A stretch of 64,000 bases of DNA from Bythopirellula goksoeyrii (GCF_008065115.1 NZ_CP042913.1:4719257-4783256); one strand, 5' to 3'; positions 1-9,010 are shown, numbered from the stretch's first letter. Made by a program: numbers and translations. The notes: generated from the letters alone by a model not told the origin.

Positions 1-1
1 G

Positions 2-325
2 CAACTGGCCGCTGCAGGAGAGAGCGGCTTCATGTCCACGATCCTGCGCAAACCCGGTTCCACCTACGGCGTGACCTATGACAAGGTTCCGCTGCCCGAG
101 GTGGCCAACAGCGAACGGACGTTCCCTGAAAAGTGGATTTCTGCTGATGGGCTCGACGTTTCCAATGACTTCGTCGACTACTGCAAGCCGCTGGTAGGCG
201 ATACGATGGTGAGCTTGCCGATGGAAAATGGTCGACAACGTCTCGCCCGTCTCAAGCCACTTTTTGCAGAGCAGAAGCTTGGCAAGTATGTACCGCAGGC
301 TGACCGTAGTAAGGCTCCTGCGTAA
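2..325 (+). CDS. Diphosphate-dependent 6-phosphofructokinase, C-terminal end (partial)
   Basis: Only the last 107 residues are inside the window; the frame is open from the first complete codon, so the gene begins upstream. The tail (KWISADGLDVSNDFVDYC, then KPLVGD) resembles the C-terminal segment of PPi-dependent phosphofructokinases, which phosphorylate fructose 6-phosphate with pyrophosphate in glycolysis. No catalytic motif is visible, so the family call rests on this tail and on the neighbouring sugar-phosphate genes. The in-frame ATG at 32 is internal and should not be taken as the start. A second, complete PPi-type enzyme lies at 10707-12035. Confidence 0.6.
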   Translation, partial: QLAAAGESGFMSTILRKPGSTYGVTYDKVPLPEVANSERTFPEKWISADGLDVSNDFVDYCKPLVGDTMVSLPMENGRQRLARLKPLFAEQKLGKYVPQADRSKAPA

Positions 326-366
326 CTCGCTGAGCAAGATTAAGAATCCTTGAAACTAGGGCAAGC

Positions 367-1236
367 ATGAAAGATTTTACCCCCAAGCACGAGTTCTTCG
401 TGGGCATCGATTCCGATGGTTGCGTCTTCGACACCATGGAAGTGAAGCACAAAGAATGTTTCATCCCGGCATTTGTCAACTTCTACGAACTTCAAGGCGT
501 GAGCAAGTATGCCCGCGAAGCAGCCGAGTTTGTGAATCTTTACTCCAAGAGTCGTGGGATCAATCGATTCCCGGCGCTGGTAGAGCAACTCGATTGGTTG
601 CGCCGACGTCCCGAGGTGAAGGCTCGCGGAGTGAGAGTGCCTCGCCCTGAGGGTGTGATTAACTGGATCGAACAGGAAACCAAACTTGGTAACCCTGCCC
701 TGGAAAGAGCAACTGAAGCGACGGGGGATCCAGATCTGATGAAAGCACTGGAATGGTCTCGTGCAGTGAATGAAGCCATCGCCGATATGGTGCGTGGTGT
801 GCCACCGTTTCCGAATGTAAAAAAATGTCTCGAGAAGCTTGGCGAGAGATCAGACATGTTGGTCGTCTCAGCCACACCCAACGCAGCCCTTGAGGCCGAG
901 TGGCAAGAGCATGGCGTGGCTGACTATGTGCGGGCAATCTGTGGCCAAGAGTCGGGCACGAAGAAGGAAACCCTTGTGGTCGCCGGTCAATACGATCCGA
1001 ACAAAGCGATGATGATTGGCGATGCCCCGGGCGATCACAAAGCCGCCGTGGCCAACAACTGCCTGTTCTTTCCCATCAACCCAGGTCAAGAAGAAGCCAG
1101 TTGGAAGCGACTTCTGGATGAAGGAATCGATCGCTTTTTCGCAGGCACCTTTGCAGGTGACTACCAACAACAGCTAGTAGATGAGTTTAATCAGTACCTC
1201 CCCGCCACCCCGCCCTGGCCAGTGGACTCAAAATAA
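367..1236 (+). CDS. HAD-superfamily hydrolase, substrate unknown
   Basis: This 289-residue protein has the haloacid dehalogenase core. Motif I is GIDSDGCVFD near residue 14 (nucleophile Asp, then Asp two residues on), motif II is probably VVSATPN, and motif IV is MMIGDAPGDHKAA near residue 217. A helical cap of about 130 residues separates motif I from motif II. It follows the phosphofructokinase end by 41 bases and precedes gnd, so a phosphosugar phosphatase role is plausible, but the sequence does not show the substrate. The ATG at 367 follows a weak purine-rich stretch (ctagggcaagc). Confidence 0.75.
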   Translation: MKDFTPKHEFFVGIDSDGCVFDTMEVKHKECFIPAFVNFYELQGVSKYAREAAEFVNLYSKSRGINRFPALVEQLDWLRRRPEVKARGVRVPRPEGVINWIEQETKLGNPALERATEATGDPDLMKALEWSRAVNEAIADMVRGVPPFPNVKKCLEKLGERSDMLVVSATPNAALEAEWQEHGVADYVRAICGQESGTKKETLVVAGQYDPNKAMMIGDAPGDHKAAVANNCLFFPINPGQEEASWKRLLDEGIDRFFAGTFAGDYQQQLVDEFNQYLPATPPWPVDSK

Positions 1237-1277
1237 CCTTTGAAATGGCTTACGACTGATTGCTAACAGCCTATGAC

Positions 1278-1312
1278 TTCGTTCGATAATCTTCAAATCG
1301 ATTTAGAACGAA
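1278..1312. promoter_or_regulatory. Inverted repeat upstream of gnd
   Basis: TTCGTTC (1278-1284) and GAACGAA (1306-1312) are exact inverted copies with 21 bases between them. They lie in the 100-base gap before the 6-phosphogluconate dehydrogenase gene and could be an operator half-site pair or an mRNA hairpin. Seven-base arms can arise by chance. Confidence 0.25.
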
Positions 1313-1336
1313 ATAACTCCCTATTTGGAATATAAA

Positions 1337-2776
1337 ATGTCAGAACTTTGTGATTTTGGACTGATCGGTCTCGCCGTGATGGGTGAAAATCTAGCACTGA
1401 ACGTCGAAAGCCGTGGCTATCGCGTGGCCGTGTTTAATCGTACTACATCGAAGGTCGACGACCTCATGGCAGGCCGAGCCAAGGGAAAGCAATTCGTTGG
1501 CTGTCACAGTTTGGAAGATCTGGTCAGCTCGCTCAAGACACCCCGTCAGGTAATGATGATGGTCAAAGCAGGACCCGCAGTGGATGACCTGATCGAAACC
1601 CTTATCCCCCTCTTGTCACCCGGCGATATTCTCATCGACGGGGGCAATACTTTTTATGCGGACACCGAACGTCGTACCAAGTATGTCGAAAGCAAAGGAC
1701 TACTCTATTGCGGCACAGGTGTCTCTGGAGGTGAGGAAGGCGCTTTGCTAGGTCCTAGCATGATGCCTGGTGGAAGCGAGGCCGCTTGGCCCCATGTTAA
1801 ACCAATCTTCCAAGCTATCGCGGCCAAGGTCGGTCCGAACGATGATATCCCCTGTTGCGAATGGGTCGGACCGCGTGGCGCCGGTCACTACGTCAAGATG
1901 GTGCACAACGGCATCGAGTACGGCGATATGCAGATGATCTGTGAAGCCTACTTTCTCTTGACTGAAGGCTTGGGGCTTTCCAACGAAGAGTTGTACGACG
2001 TTTTTGAAGATTGGTACCAGGGTGAACTCAACAGCTACTTGATCGAAATCACACGTGACATCTTTAGCGTCATGGACGACGACGGCGGCTACTTGGTCGA
2101 CAAGATCATGGATCGTGCCGGAGCCAAGGGGACCGGCAAGTGGATGAGCCAGTTGGCCCTGGACCTCGGTGTCCCCAGCACCTTGGTGACCGAGGCCGTC
2201 TATGCGCGTTGCCTGTCGGCCATGAAGGAAGCCCGGGTGCGAGCGAGCAAGGTGCTTTCGGGACCAAATCCAAAATACTCTGGCGACAAAACCAATTTCA
2301 TCGAGCAGATTCGTGATGCCCTGTATGCCTCAAAGATTTGCAGCTATGCCCAGGGATTTGTGCAAATGCAGGCTGCGGCGATTGAGCACGACTGGCCCTT
2401 GAACTTTGGCGATTGTGCCATGCTGTGGCGTGGTGGTTGTATTATACGTGCCGTTTTCCTTGATCGCATTAAGGAAGCTTTTGATGCAGATCCGAAGTTG
2501 GAGAATCTGCTGCTAGCTCCTTACTTCCAAGAGGCTGTCGAGCGATCTCAAGATGGCTGGCGACACGTGGTTGCATCGGCAGCACAATTGGGCATCCCAA
2601 CCCCCGCCTTCTCGGCCGCCCTAGCCTACTACGATGGTTACCGCCGCGAGCGACTACCAGCCAATCTGCTCCAGGCTCAGCGCGACTATTTCGGTGCACA
2701 TACATTCGAGCGTCTCGACAAACCGGGTACTTTCCACGCGGAATGGATTCAGCTGCGGAAGAAGCCCAAGCAATGA
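1337..2776 (+). CDS. gnd: 6-phosphogluconate dehydrogenase, decarboxylating
   Basis: Oxidises and decarboxylates 6-phosphogluconate to ribulose 5-phosphate with reduction of NADP+, in the oxidative pentose phosphate pathway (cytosol). The 479 residues match the usual length of the long bacterial form. Visible motifs are the Rossmann loop GLIGLAVMGENLALN at the N-terminus, IDGGNTFYADT, the substrate-binding signature GTGVSGGEEGALLGPSMMPG and the catalytic KMVHNGIEYGDMQ with its Lys. An in-frame TTG lies 12 bases upstream at 1325, but the ATG at 1337 begins the conserved fold directly (MSELCDFGLIG). With the SDR gene and zwf it forms a plus-strand pentose phosphate group. Confidence 0.97.
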   Translation: MSELCDFGLIGLAVMGENLALNVESRGYRVAVFNRTTSKVDDLMAGRAKGKQFVGCHSLEDLVSSLKTPRQVMMMVKAGPAVDDLIETLIPLLSPGDILIDGGNTFYADTERRTKYVESKGLLYCGTGVSGGEEGALLGPSMMPGGSEAAWPHVKPIFQAIAAKVGPNDDIPCCEWVGPRGAGHYVKMVHNGIEYGDMQMICEAYFLLTEGLGLSNEELYDVFEDWYQGELNSYLIEITRDIFSVMDDDGGYLVDKIMDRAGAKGTGKWMSQLALDLGVPSTLVTEAVYARCLSAMKEARVRASKVLSGPNPKYSGDKTNFIEQIRDALYASKICSYAQGFVQMQAAAIEHDWPLNFGDCAMLWRGGCIIRAVFLDRIKEAFDADPKLENLLLAPYFQEAVERSQDGWRHVVASAAQLGIPTPAFSAALAYYDGYRRERLPANLLQAQRDYFGAHTFERLDKPGTFHAEWIQLRKKPKQ

Positions 2777-2820
2777 CTAACTGTCAACTGCCCACCGACC
2801 ATTGACCACAAGCAACACTT

Positions 2821-3603
2821 ATGACCTCGGAATATTTGCAGAAACAATTTGGCCTCGATGGGCAGGTGTCCGTTGTGATCGGTGGCACGGGAGTGATCGG
2901 GGGGGCATTGTGTGATGGCCTGGCTCAGGCGGGTGCGCACGTCGTAGTGGCTGGGCGCAGCGAGGAACGTGGTCAGGCACGTGTCCAAGCGATTGAGAAG
3001 CTAGGAGGTAAAGCATCTTTCTCTTCCGTGGATGCCACTTCGCGAGAATCTCTGCAACAACTGCTCGACACCGTGATTGGCGAGCATGGCCGTGTCGATT
3101 CCTTAATCAACGGCACAGGGGTTAACTCCGCAACTCCTTACCTGGAAATCACCGACGAAGAACTACAACGTATTTTCGACGCAAACTTCATGGGAACGCA
3201 TCTGGCCTGTCAGATCTTTATTCCTCAAATGGTCAAGCAAGGAGGCGGATCGATTCTTAACATCGGCAGTGTCACTTGCTTTCTTCCGTTGTCGCGTGTC
3301 TACATGTACGCCGCCACCAAGGCTGCCATACTGAACCTTACACAAAACACGGCCCGGGAATTTGCGCCTCAGAAAATACGGATTAACTGCCTCTGTCCTG
3401 GATTTTTTCCTGCCGAACAGAATCGCAAGATCCTTAGCCCCGAACGAACTGAGAGTATCATGAGGCACACTCCGATGGATCGATTTGGTTTGCCTGAAGA
3501 ACTTGTTGGCGCGGCACTCCTGCTGCTCTCTCCAAAAGCAGGAAGTTTTATTACGGGGACTGCGATTTACGTCGATGGTGGGTTCACGGCGATGACAATT
3601 TAA
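2821..3603 (+). CDS. SDR-family oxidoreductase
   Basis: A classical short-chain dehydrogenase/reductase of 260 residues. The NAD(P)-binding loop is GGTGVIGGALC near residue 22, the NNAG-equivalent is INGTGVN, and the catalytic residues are Ser in GSVTC and the pair in YAATK (Tyr-x3-Lys). The C-terminus TGTAIYVDGGFTAM is typical. It lies between gnd and zwf, which suggests a sugar or sugar-acid substrate such as gluconate or a hexuronate; that is context only. It starts 44 bases after gnd, probably in the same transcript, and a T-rich terminator candidate follows. Confidence 0.85.
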   Translation: MTSEYLQKQFGLDGQVSVVIGGTGVIGGALCDGLAQAGAHVVVAGRSEERGQARVQAIEKLGGKASFSSVDATSRESLQQLLDTVIGEHGRVDSLINGTGVNSATPYLEITDEELQRIFDANFMGTHLACQIFIPQMVKQGGGSILNIGSVTCFLPLSRVYMYAATKAAILNLTQNTAREFAPQKIRINCLCPGFFPAEQNRKILSPERTESIMRHTPMDRFGLPEELVGAALLLLSPKAGSFITGTAIYVDGGFTAMTI

Positions 3604-3611
3604 TAATGAAT

Positions 3612-3652
3612 ACTGCGACCAGCAGTCGCGGCTTTGTGGCGGCAGTTTTTTT
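3612..3652 (+). terminator. Candidate Rho-independent terminator
   Basis: In the 86-base gap between the SDR gene and zwf, actgc (3612) can pair with gcagt (3642-3646), an inner GCGAC/GTCGC hairpin sits between them, and a run of seven T (3646-3652) follows directly. This would separate the gnd-SDR unit from zwf. The outer stem is short, so this is a moderate call. Confidence 0.4.
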
Positions 3653-3689
3653 AGGTTTCCCTTTCCTTGACGTTTAGGAGCCCCAATTC

Positions 3690-5144
3690 ATGGCCGCGAC
3701 TATTGTTATCTTTGGCGCTTCGGGCGATTTGACGAGTCGCAAGTTGATACCTGCCTTGTATCAACTCTATCGCAAAGGAAGGCTCTCATCGACTTTAAAC
3801 ATCGTTGGGGTCTCGCGAACGAAGTTTACTCACGCCGAGTGGAGGGAGGAGCTTGCCCGATCCACCGAAAAGTTTGTGGGAGAATCGTTTAACTCCGAGA
3901 ATTGGGAACAGTTTGCTGAGAGAATCTACTATCAGCCGGGCGACATCGGACAACCGGACGATTTTACCTCGCTTTCTAAGTTCTTAGACGAACTCGAAGG
4001 TGGCGAAACCTGCACACGCGTCTATTACCTCTCTACAGCTCCCCGGTTCTACCAACCGGCGATTGAGCAGCTGGGCCAGGCGGGAATGTCTTGCGAATCC
4101 AACGGTCCCCGCCGTGTCGTGATCGAAAAACCGTTTGGAACGGATTTGAAGAGTGCCCGGGAACTCAACCGGGTCACACATGAGGTCTTTGCCGAACAAC
4201 AGGTCTACCGAATTGACCATTATTTGGGCAAAGAAACCGTGCAGAACTTGTTGGTTCTCCGCTTCGGCAACACGATTTTTGAGCCGATTTGGAATCGCAA
4301 CTACATCGACCATGTTCAGATCACAGTGGCCGAGGAAGTCGATGTCGGAAGCCGTGCTGGGTACTACGATTCGGCCGGCGTTGTGCGCGACATGGTACAA
4401 AACCATCTGCTGCAACTATTGATGGTGGCGGCAATGGAAGCACCCGTGCGGTATGAAGCTGATTCCATCCGAAACGAAAAGGTGAAGGTGCTTCACGCTA
4501 TTCGCCCCCTTGAGACTGAGCAAATCCGCGATTACACCTTCCGAGGGCAGTATCGTGGATACACGAGCTCGAAGGGTGTTGAACCAACTAGCCGCACACC
4601 AACCTTTGCTGCACTCAAGCTGTGGATCGACAACTGGCGCTGGCAGGGGGTGCCGTTTTATCTCCGCAGCGGCAAGGCGATGTCCTGCCGCACGACGCAG
4701 ATTGTGATCCAGTTCCACTGTCCTCCGCACAATCTGTTTGAGAACAGCCCCACCAGCTTGGGTGAGTCAAACCGCTTGGTGATCCAGGTCCAACCTGCCG
4801 AGGGGATCCAACTCCATTTTCAAACGAAAGTACCAGATGCCGGCATGAAGATGCGTCAGACCGACCTGAATTTCAACTATCAAAAGGAATTTCGCGGGGC
4901 GATTCCCGAAGCTTATGAACGATTGCTGCTCGATGCGCTCGAAGGTGATGCCAGCCTGTTCGCCCGGGCCGACGAGGTAGAAGCCGCCTGGAAGGTTTGC
5001 GACCCGATTCTGGAAGCTTGGACGGCTCGCGACAAACCAACCCTGTTCATGTACGACCCAGGCTTCTGGGGCCCCGATGAGTGTCGTGAATGGATGCTTG
5101 CTCAAGGACGAGAGTGGTTTGATACTTGTCCGCTATTGGGGTGA
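3690..5144 (+). CDS. zwf: Glucose-6-phosphate 1-dehydrogenase
   Basis: Oxidises glucose 6-phosphate to 6-phosphogluconolactone with NADP+, the first step of the oxidative pentose phosphate pathway. The 484 residues are full length. The coenzyme loop GASGDLTSRKLIPALYQL opens the protein, and the active-site signature RIDHYLGKETVQNLL with its catalytic His and Lys lies near residue 177. The EKPFG motif precedes it. The ATG is preceded by AGGAG at a spacing of nine bases (aggagccccaattc). No lactonase gene is visible in the window, so the middle step must be encoded elsewhere. Confidence 0.97.
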   Translation: MAATIVIFGASGDLTSRKLIPALYQLYRKGRLSSTLNIVGVSRTKFTHAEWREELARSTEKFVGESFNSENWEQFAERIYYQPGDIGQPDDFTSLSKFLDELEGGETCTRVYYLSTAPRFYQPAIEQLGQAGMSCESNGPRRVVIEKPFGTDLKSARELNRVTHEVFAEQQVYRIDHYLGKETVQNLLVLRFGNTIFEPIWNRNYIDHVQITVAEEVDVGSRAGYYDSAGVVRDMVQNHLLQLLMVAAMEAPVRYEADSIRNEKVKVLHAIRPLETEQIRDYTFRGQYRGYTSSKGVEPTSRTPTFAALKLWIDNWRWQGVPFYLRSGKAMSCRTTQIVIQFHCPPHNLFENSPTSLGESNRLVIQVQPAEGIQLHFQTKVPDAGMKMRQTDLNFNYQKEFRGAIPEAYERLLLDALEGDASLFARADEVEAAWKVCDPILEAWTARDKPTLFMYDPGFWGPDECREWMLAQGREWFDTCPLLG

Positions 5145-5190
5145 TACAGTATTGTTTGCCGGAACTGCGCACGGCTTGTTCCTGCCTACA

Positions 5191-5418
5191 TTAGTGCTCG
5201 GCTAATTTGCGAAGTACATCACGTTCTTTGTCCATTACTTTCTCGGCAACCTTAAACTGTCTTTCAAATTCTGCATCGTAAGGGATGAGTTTTAGGCCAT
5301 CGTAAGTTTCCAAGACAAGCACTTTATCCCCTTTGCCGACTCCCAGCTTCTTTAGCATTTCATCCGTGAAAACGATTCCCAAGGAATCTCCGACATCGGT
5401 TATTTCGACTGTGAACAT
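5191..5418 (-). CDS. AbrB/MazE-type DNA-binding protein
   Basis: A 75-residue protein with the swapped-hairpin AbrB fold: VEITDVGDSLGIVFTDEMLKKLGV followed in two steps by GKGDKVLVLE. This is the shape of MazE or VapB antitoxins and of SpoVT/AbrB regulators. The C-terminal half is charged and helical. No toxin gene lies beside it: the next plus-strand gene is psd and the convergent neighbour is zwf, so it looks like an orphan antitoxin or a stand-alone regulator. GGAG sits eight bases before the ATG (ggagaattaacc). The DNA target is unknown. Confidence 0.75.
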   Translation of the reverse strand: MFTVEITDVGDSLGIVFTDEMLKKLGVGKGDKVLVLETYDGLKLIPYDAEFERQFKVAEKVMDKERDVLRKLAEH

Positions 5419-5541
5419 GGTTAATTCTCCGAGTTTGCTCGAATCGTAGCATATTCAAGGTAAAATCTCGACGCTTGAATCTCCGTAGCTAATGTGTACT
5501 CTGGAAAGATTACCCACCAAGCGAAATAATTCGGTAATCTG

Positions 5542-6489
5542 ATGGCGGAATCTGAAACCTTAGACCCCTCCCCTCCCCTGCCGGAGAACATTCGCAGTGT
5601 GCAACCGGGTGGGGGCGTCTGTTACCAGATTGAGCTTACCTGGGGTCGCTGGCGTAGGTGGTATCTGCAGACTTTTCGTCAAGGATATGTCTGGCGGATG
5701 GCCGACCTGCGTCGGGGAGACTCCACAGGGGCTCCGCATGAGATTCTCGACCCCCGTGATCTCAAATATTGCGAAAATCAATGCACAGCCCATTGGCTCC
5801 CGTCTGACGACCCCTTCACGTGGCGAGACCGGCTACCATTCGCCCGCTGGGGACTTGCTGAATTGCAGATCATGGGCTGGCCCTTGGTCGCTGCGATTGC
5901 TCTCTTGCTGTGGCTGGGCAGTCCGTGGCAGTGGTTTGCTGTGATACCGGCCGTGGTACTGGCTCTGATCGTTTATTTCTTCCGTGATCCACCTCGCCAG
6001 ATTCCCACGGATCCCTCAGCAATTGTCTCACCAGCTGACGGCACGATCGCTGAGATCACTGAAGTTGATCACTACGATTTTTTCAACGGTCCCGCGGTTC
6101 GCATCGGAATTTTTCTCTCCATATTCAATGTGCATGTCAATCGTTCCCCACGAGCAGCGCGTGTCGTTGACATGCACTACAAGCCGGGAGAATTCCTCAA
6201 CGCGATGAACCCCGAAAGCGCGATTCGCAATGAATTCATGTGGATCGGACTGGAGGAGCTTGACCATCCAGAGCGAAAACTGGCCGTGCGAGCGATCTCA
6301 GGGTTAATCGCCAGACGAATCGTCTGCATCCTACGGCCTGGGCGGGAGGTCCAACGTGGCGAGAAATTTGGTATGATCAAGCTTGGTTCACGGACGGAGT
6401 TGATTCTACCTCGGGATTCGGTCGAGGTGACCACGGCTGTCGGTAACAAAGTGCTAGCCGGCAGTTCGATTCTGGCCCGGTATCGATAG
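5542..6489 (+). CDS. psd: Phosphatidylserine decarboxylase proenzyme with N-terminal extension
   Basis: Decarboxylates phosphatidylserine to phosphatidylethanolamine at the membrane. Residues 115-315 hold the decarboxylase: membrane segment around 110-145, FFRDPPRQIP, SPADGTI and IFLSIFNVHVNRSP, then the self-cleavage site KLGSR, where Ser283 would become the pyruvoyl group and leave a 33-residue alpha chain. Ahead of it are about 100 residues rich in Trp and Arg that are not part of the short bacterial enzymes and whose role is unknown. The gene sits 29 bases before pssA, whose product it consumes, so the two form a phosphatidylethanolamine operon. Confidence 0.93.
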   Translation: MAESETLDPSPPLPENIRSVQPGGGVCYQIELTWGRWRRWYLQTFRQGYVWRMADLRRGDSTGAPHEILDPRDLKYCENQCTAHWLPSDDPFTWRDRLPFARWGLAELQIMGWPLVAAIALLLWLGSPWQWFAVIPAVVLALIVYFFRDPPRQIPTDPSAIVSPADGTIAEITEVDHYDFFNGPAVRIGIFLSIFNVHVNRSPRAARVVDMHYKPGEFLNAMNPESAIRNEFMWIGLEELDHPERKLAVRAISGLIARRIVCILRPGREVQRGEKFGMIKLGSRTELILPRDSVEVTTAVGNKVLAGSSILARYR

Positions 6490-6518
6490 TAATAGATGAT
6501 TTCCCCCAAAATATCTGC

Positions 6519-7385
6519 ATGAGACCTATTCGCGCAATCAACGTGCTGCCGACCCTGTTTACCTTGGGAAACCTGGTGTGTGGGTTCTTCGCGATTGTCG
6601 TTGCTAGTCGAATTGCCAAAGCGGGTACCGTTGACATCTTGCCCTCGCCCAAGCTGGAAACTTATCGCCACATCTTCGATAGCATTGATCCAACACATAA
6701 TCTCATGCTTTGCGGTGGCTTGATTTTCCTAGCAATGCTGTTTGATACTTTTGATGGCCAGGTCGCTCGCATTACCAGAACCACTAGCGATTTCGGCGGC
6801 CAGCTCGATAGCTTGTGCGACGCGGTATCCTTCGGCGTAGCCCCAGCTATCCTATTGGTAAAAATGTGTCCAGACTTTACCAGCGTCCACCGCGAAGCGG
6901 TCTGGTCAATCTCTGCCCTGTTCGCATGTTGCGCGACTTTGCGACTCGCCCGATACAATGTCGAGACCGATGAAACCGATGACCACGGCACCTTCACTGG
7001 ACTCCCATCCCCTGCCGCGGCGTCAGTAATTGCCAGCTGGGCCATGTTCTCCTATACACTCCGCAATGAGATTAACTATGAGAACTTCGCCGGCTATGAC
7101 TGGTGGTTACAACGTATCCTGCCGCTCTGCGCGATAATCATCGCCGTACTGATGGTTTCACGAATTCCCTATCCACACATTGTTACTCAATTCGTGCGGG
7201 GCCGGCGCAGCTTTGCGCATGTCGTCGGCTTGCTATTTGCCATTATGCTATTGGTGACTTTTCGATGGTATGTGGTTCCTTTCGTGTGTGGGCTTTATGT
7301 GGCAGTTCCCGCAGCACAATACCTCTGGAAGTTATCTCGAGATAAAGCGAATTTGAAAAAACCAGTATCTGGTGAGGTCGCATAA
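6519..7385 (+). CDS. pssA: CDP-diacylglycerol-serine O-phosphatidyltransferase
   Basis: An integral-membrane enzyme that joins CDP-diacylglycerol and serine to phosphatidylserine. The CDP-alcohol phosphotransferase signature is complete: DTFDGQVARITR followed by the spaced G, D and D of TSDFGGQLDSLCD, near residues 72-97. Several hydrophobic helices follow to residue 280. At 288 residues it matches the Gram-positive/archaeal-type PssA. It follows psd by 29 bases and precedes riboflavin synthase by two bases, so the three are very probably co-transcribed. Confidence 0.95.
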   Translation: MRPIRAINVLPTLFTLGNLVCGFFAIVVASRIAKAGTVDILPSPKLETYRHIFDSIDPTHNLMLCGGLIFLAMLFDTFDGQVARITRTTSDFGGQLDSLCDAVSFGVAPAILLVKMCPDFTSVHREAVWSISALFACCATLRLARYNVETDETDDHGTFTGLPSPAAASVIASWAMFSYTLRNEINYENFAGYDWWLQRILPLCAIIIAVLMVSRIPYPHIVTQFVRGRRSFAHVVGLLFAIMLLVTFRWYVVPFVCGLYVAVPAAQYLWKLSRDKANLKKPVSGEVA

Positions 7386-7387
7386 CC

Positions 7388-7987
7388 ATGTTTACAGGGC
7401 TCGTAGAGAGTTTGGCGACCGTGCGAAACCTGGCCTCCCAGGGACCAGGTGTGAGACTGGAGATAACCGACGCTCTAACCGCAGCCCGTTCGGCGGTCGG
7501 GGACAGCATCGCGATCAATGGCTGCTGTCTAACGGTTGTGGCTCTCGATGAGGAGGTCCTAGCATTTGAAGCTGGCGAGGAAACCCTTCTGCGAACAACT
7601 TTAGGCAATGTAAGTGTAGGGGACCGAGTCAACTTGGAAACTTCACTTTGCCTGGGCGACGAGCTTGGTGGTCACCTCGTAACAGGCCATGTTGATGGCG
7701 TTGGGGCGGTTGAAGAGCGAATCGACGATGCTGAGTGGTCCAAGTTTTGGCTGCATGTCCCGGGTGATTTGACTCGACAGATGGCCAGCAAAGGGAGCGT
7801 GGCAGTCGATGGCGTGAGCCTCACCTTAGTCGATGTGGAACGTCACCGATTCAGTGTGGCGCTGATTCCCCATACACTCAAAGTAACCACGCTGGGGCTG
7901 CGGCAAGTGGGTGACCGAGTCAATTTAGAAACCGATGTTCTGGCCAAGTATGTCGCACGTCAACTTGCCTGGCAATCTGAAAAGTAG
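7388..7987 (+). CDS. ribE: Riboflavin synthase, alpha chain
   Basis: Converts two 6,7-dimethyl-8-ribityllumazine molecules to riboflavin. The 199 residues contain the two lumazine-binding barrels of the family: the first begins MFTGLVESLA and carries SIAINGCCLTV, the second carries LVTGHVDGVG and SVAVDGVSLTLV. It begins two bases after the pssA stop, so it is probably translated from the same mRNA, although the pathways are unrelated. Other riboflavin genes are not in the window. Confidence 0.95.
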   Translation: MFTGLVESLATVRNLASQGPGVRLEITDALTAARSAVGDSIAINGCCLTVVALDEEVLAFEAGEETLLRTTLGNVSVGDRVNLETSLCLGDELGGHLVTGHVDGVGAVEERIDDAEWSKFWLHVPGDLTRQMASKGSVAVDGVSLTLVDVERHRFSVALIPHTLKVTTLGLRQVGDRVNLETDVLAKYVARQLAWQSEK

Positions 7988-8001
7988 GTGTTGGCATCAA
8001 C

Positions 8002-8024
8002 CGGGGTCGAGGACGACCCGGCTC
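8002..8024. repeat. Dispersed REP-like repeat, copy 1
   Basis: A 23-base element (begins cggggtcgagg, ends gacccggctc) between ribE and rsmA. It is identical to the reverse complement of 15895-15917, 7.9 kb away, and near-identical to a third copy at 15956-15976. Its core ggtcgaggacgacc is itself an imperfect palindrome. Confidence 0.7.
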
Positions 8025-8059
8025 ACATCTCGAAACTCGAAATTTGAAACACTCCGCCC

Positions 8060-8965
8060 ATGAACCGCCAGACCAAGACCTTCTTAATGAATCGTTTCCG
8101 CGAGATGGGGATATCTCCGGCAACGCGGCATGGGCAAAACTTTCTCATCGATCTGAACCTCCACCGAGTGATCATCGACGCTGCCGATCTTACTGAGCAG
8201 GACGTTGTGTTGGAAATTGGTACGGGCACGGGAGCCTTGACAACGTTGATGGCCGAAAAGGCTGCCGGGGTGGTCACTGTTGAGATCGATGGCCACTTGT
8301 TCGAACTTGCAAGCGAACAACTCATCGACTTTCCCCATGTGACGATGCTCCACCAGGATGCACTCAAGAACAAAAACAACTTTGACAGCCGGGTACTAGA
8401 AGCGATTGGCGAAAAACTGGCAGAGTACCCCGATCGCCGCTTAAAACTAGTGGCCAATCTACCTTACAACATCGCTACACCCGTGCTGAGCAATCTTTTG
8501 CTTTGCGAACATGTGCCCCATTCCATGGTAGCCACCATTCAAAAGGAGTTGGGAGACCGTATCGTGGCGCAACCTTGGAGCAAAGACTACGGGGCGCTCA
8601 GCGTGTGGATGCAGGCTCAGGCCGAAGCGGAAATTGTGCGATTGATGCCACCAACGGTATTCTGGCCAATGCCAAAGGTTGAGTCGGCTATTGTGCGAAT
8701 AGTGGTCGATCCGGCCAAGCGAAGCACAATCCCTGACTTGCGATTTTTCCATCAGTTTGTCAAAGCAATTTTCATCCATCGTCGCAAGTTTCTGAGGGCG
8801 AATGTCGTGGCGGCTCTCAAACACCACCTCTCCAAGGCCGAAGTGGACGAGATACTAGCTGAGATGCAACTTTCTGATGAAGCTCGCACCGAGCAACTCG
8901 ATGTGTCGACACTCATGAGACTAACGGAATTGGTACGGTCTCGTGCACCAAACTGGACACTATGA
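8060..8965 (+). CDS. rsmA: 16S rRNA (adenine1518-N6/adenine1519-N6)-dimethyltransferase
   Basis: Dimethylates two adjacent adenines in the 3' hairpin of 16S rRNA during 30S assembly. The 301 residues show the N-terminal RHGQNFLIDLNLHRVII, the SAM loop EIGTGTGALT, the acidic VTVEIDGHLFE and the catalytic NLPYNIATP (motif IV) near residue 136. The C-terminal helical domain carries the family RRKFLR element. It follows ribE by 72 bases that contain a dispersed repeat, so it may have its own transcript. Confidence 0.95.
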   Translation: MNRQTKTFLMNRFREMGISPATRHGQNFLIDLNLHRVIIDAADLTEQDVVLEIGTGTGALTTLMAEKAAGVVTVEIDGHLFELASEQLIDFPHVTMLHQDALKNKNNFDSRVLEAIGEKLAEYPDRRLKLVANLPYNIATPVLSNLLLCEHVPHSMVATIQKELGDRIVAQPWSKDYGALSVWMQAQAEAEIVRLMPPTVFWPMPKVESAIVRIVVDPAKRSTIPDLRFFHQFVKAIFIHRRKFLRANVVAALKHHLSKAEVDEILAEMQLSDEARTEQLDVSTLMRLTELVRSRAPNWTL

Positions 8966-9010
8966 AATGGCAAGCCGTTTGCGAAAGCTTCCTGCATGAG
9001 TTGCCGATAG

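Noticed and set aside
1325..1336. A TTG start that would lengthen 6-phosphogluconate dehydrogenase by four residues.
   Set aside because: The ATG at 1337 begins directly at the conserved N-terminus of the family.
5191..5418. The AbrB-type protein as half of a toxin-antitoxin pair.
   Set aside because: No toxin-like gene lies on either side within the expected distance.
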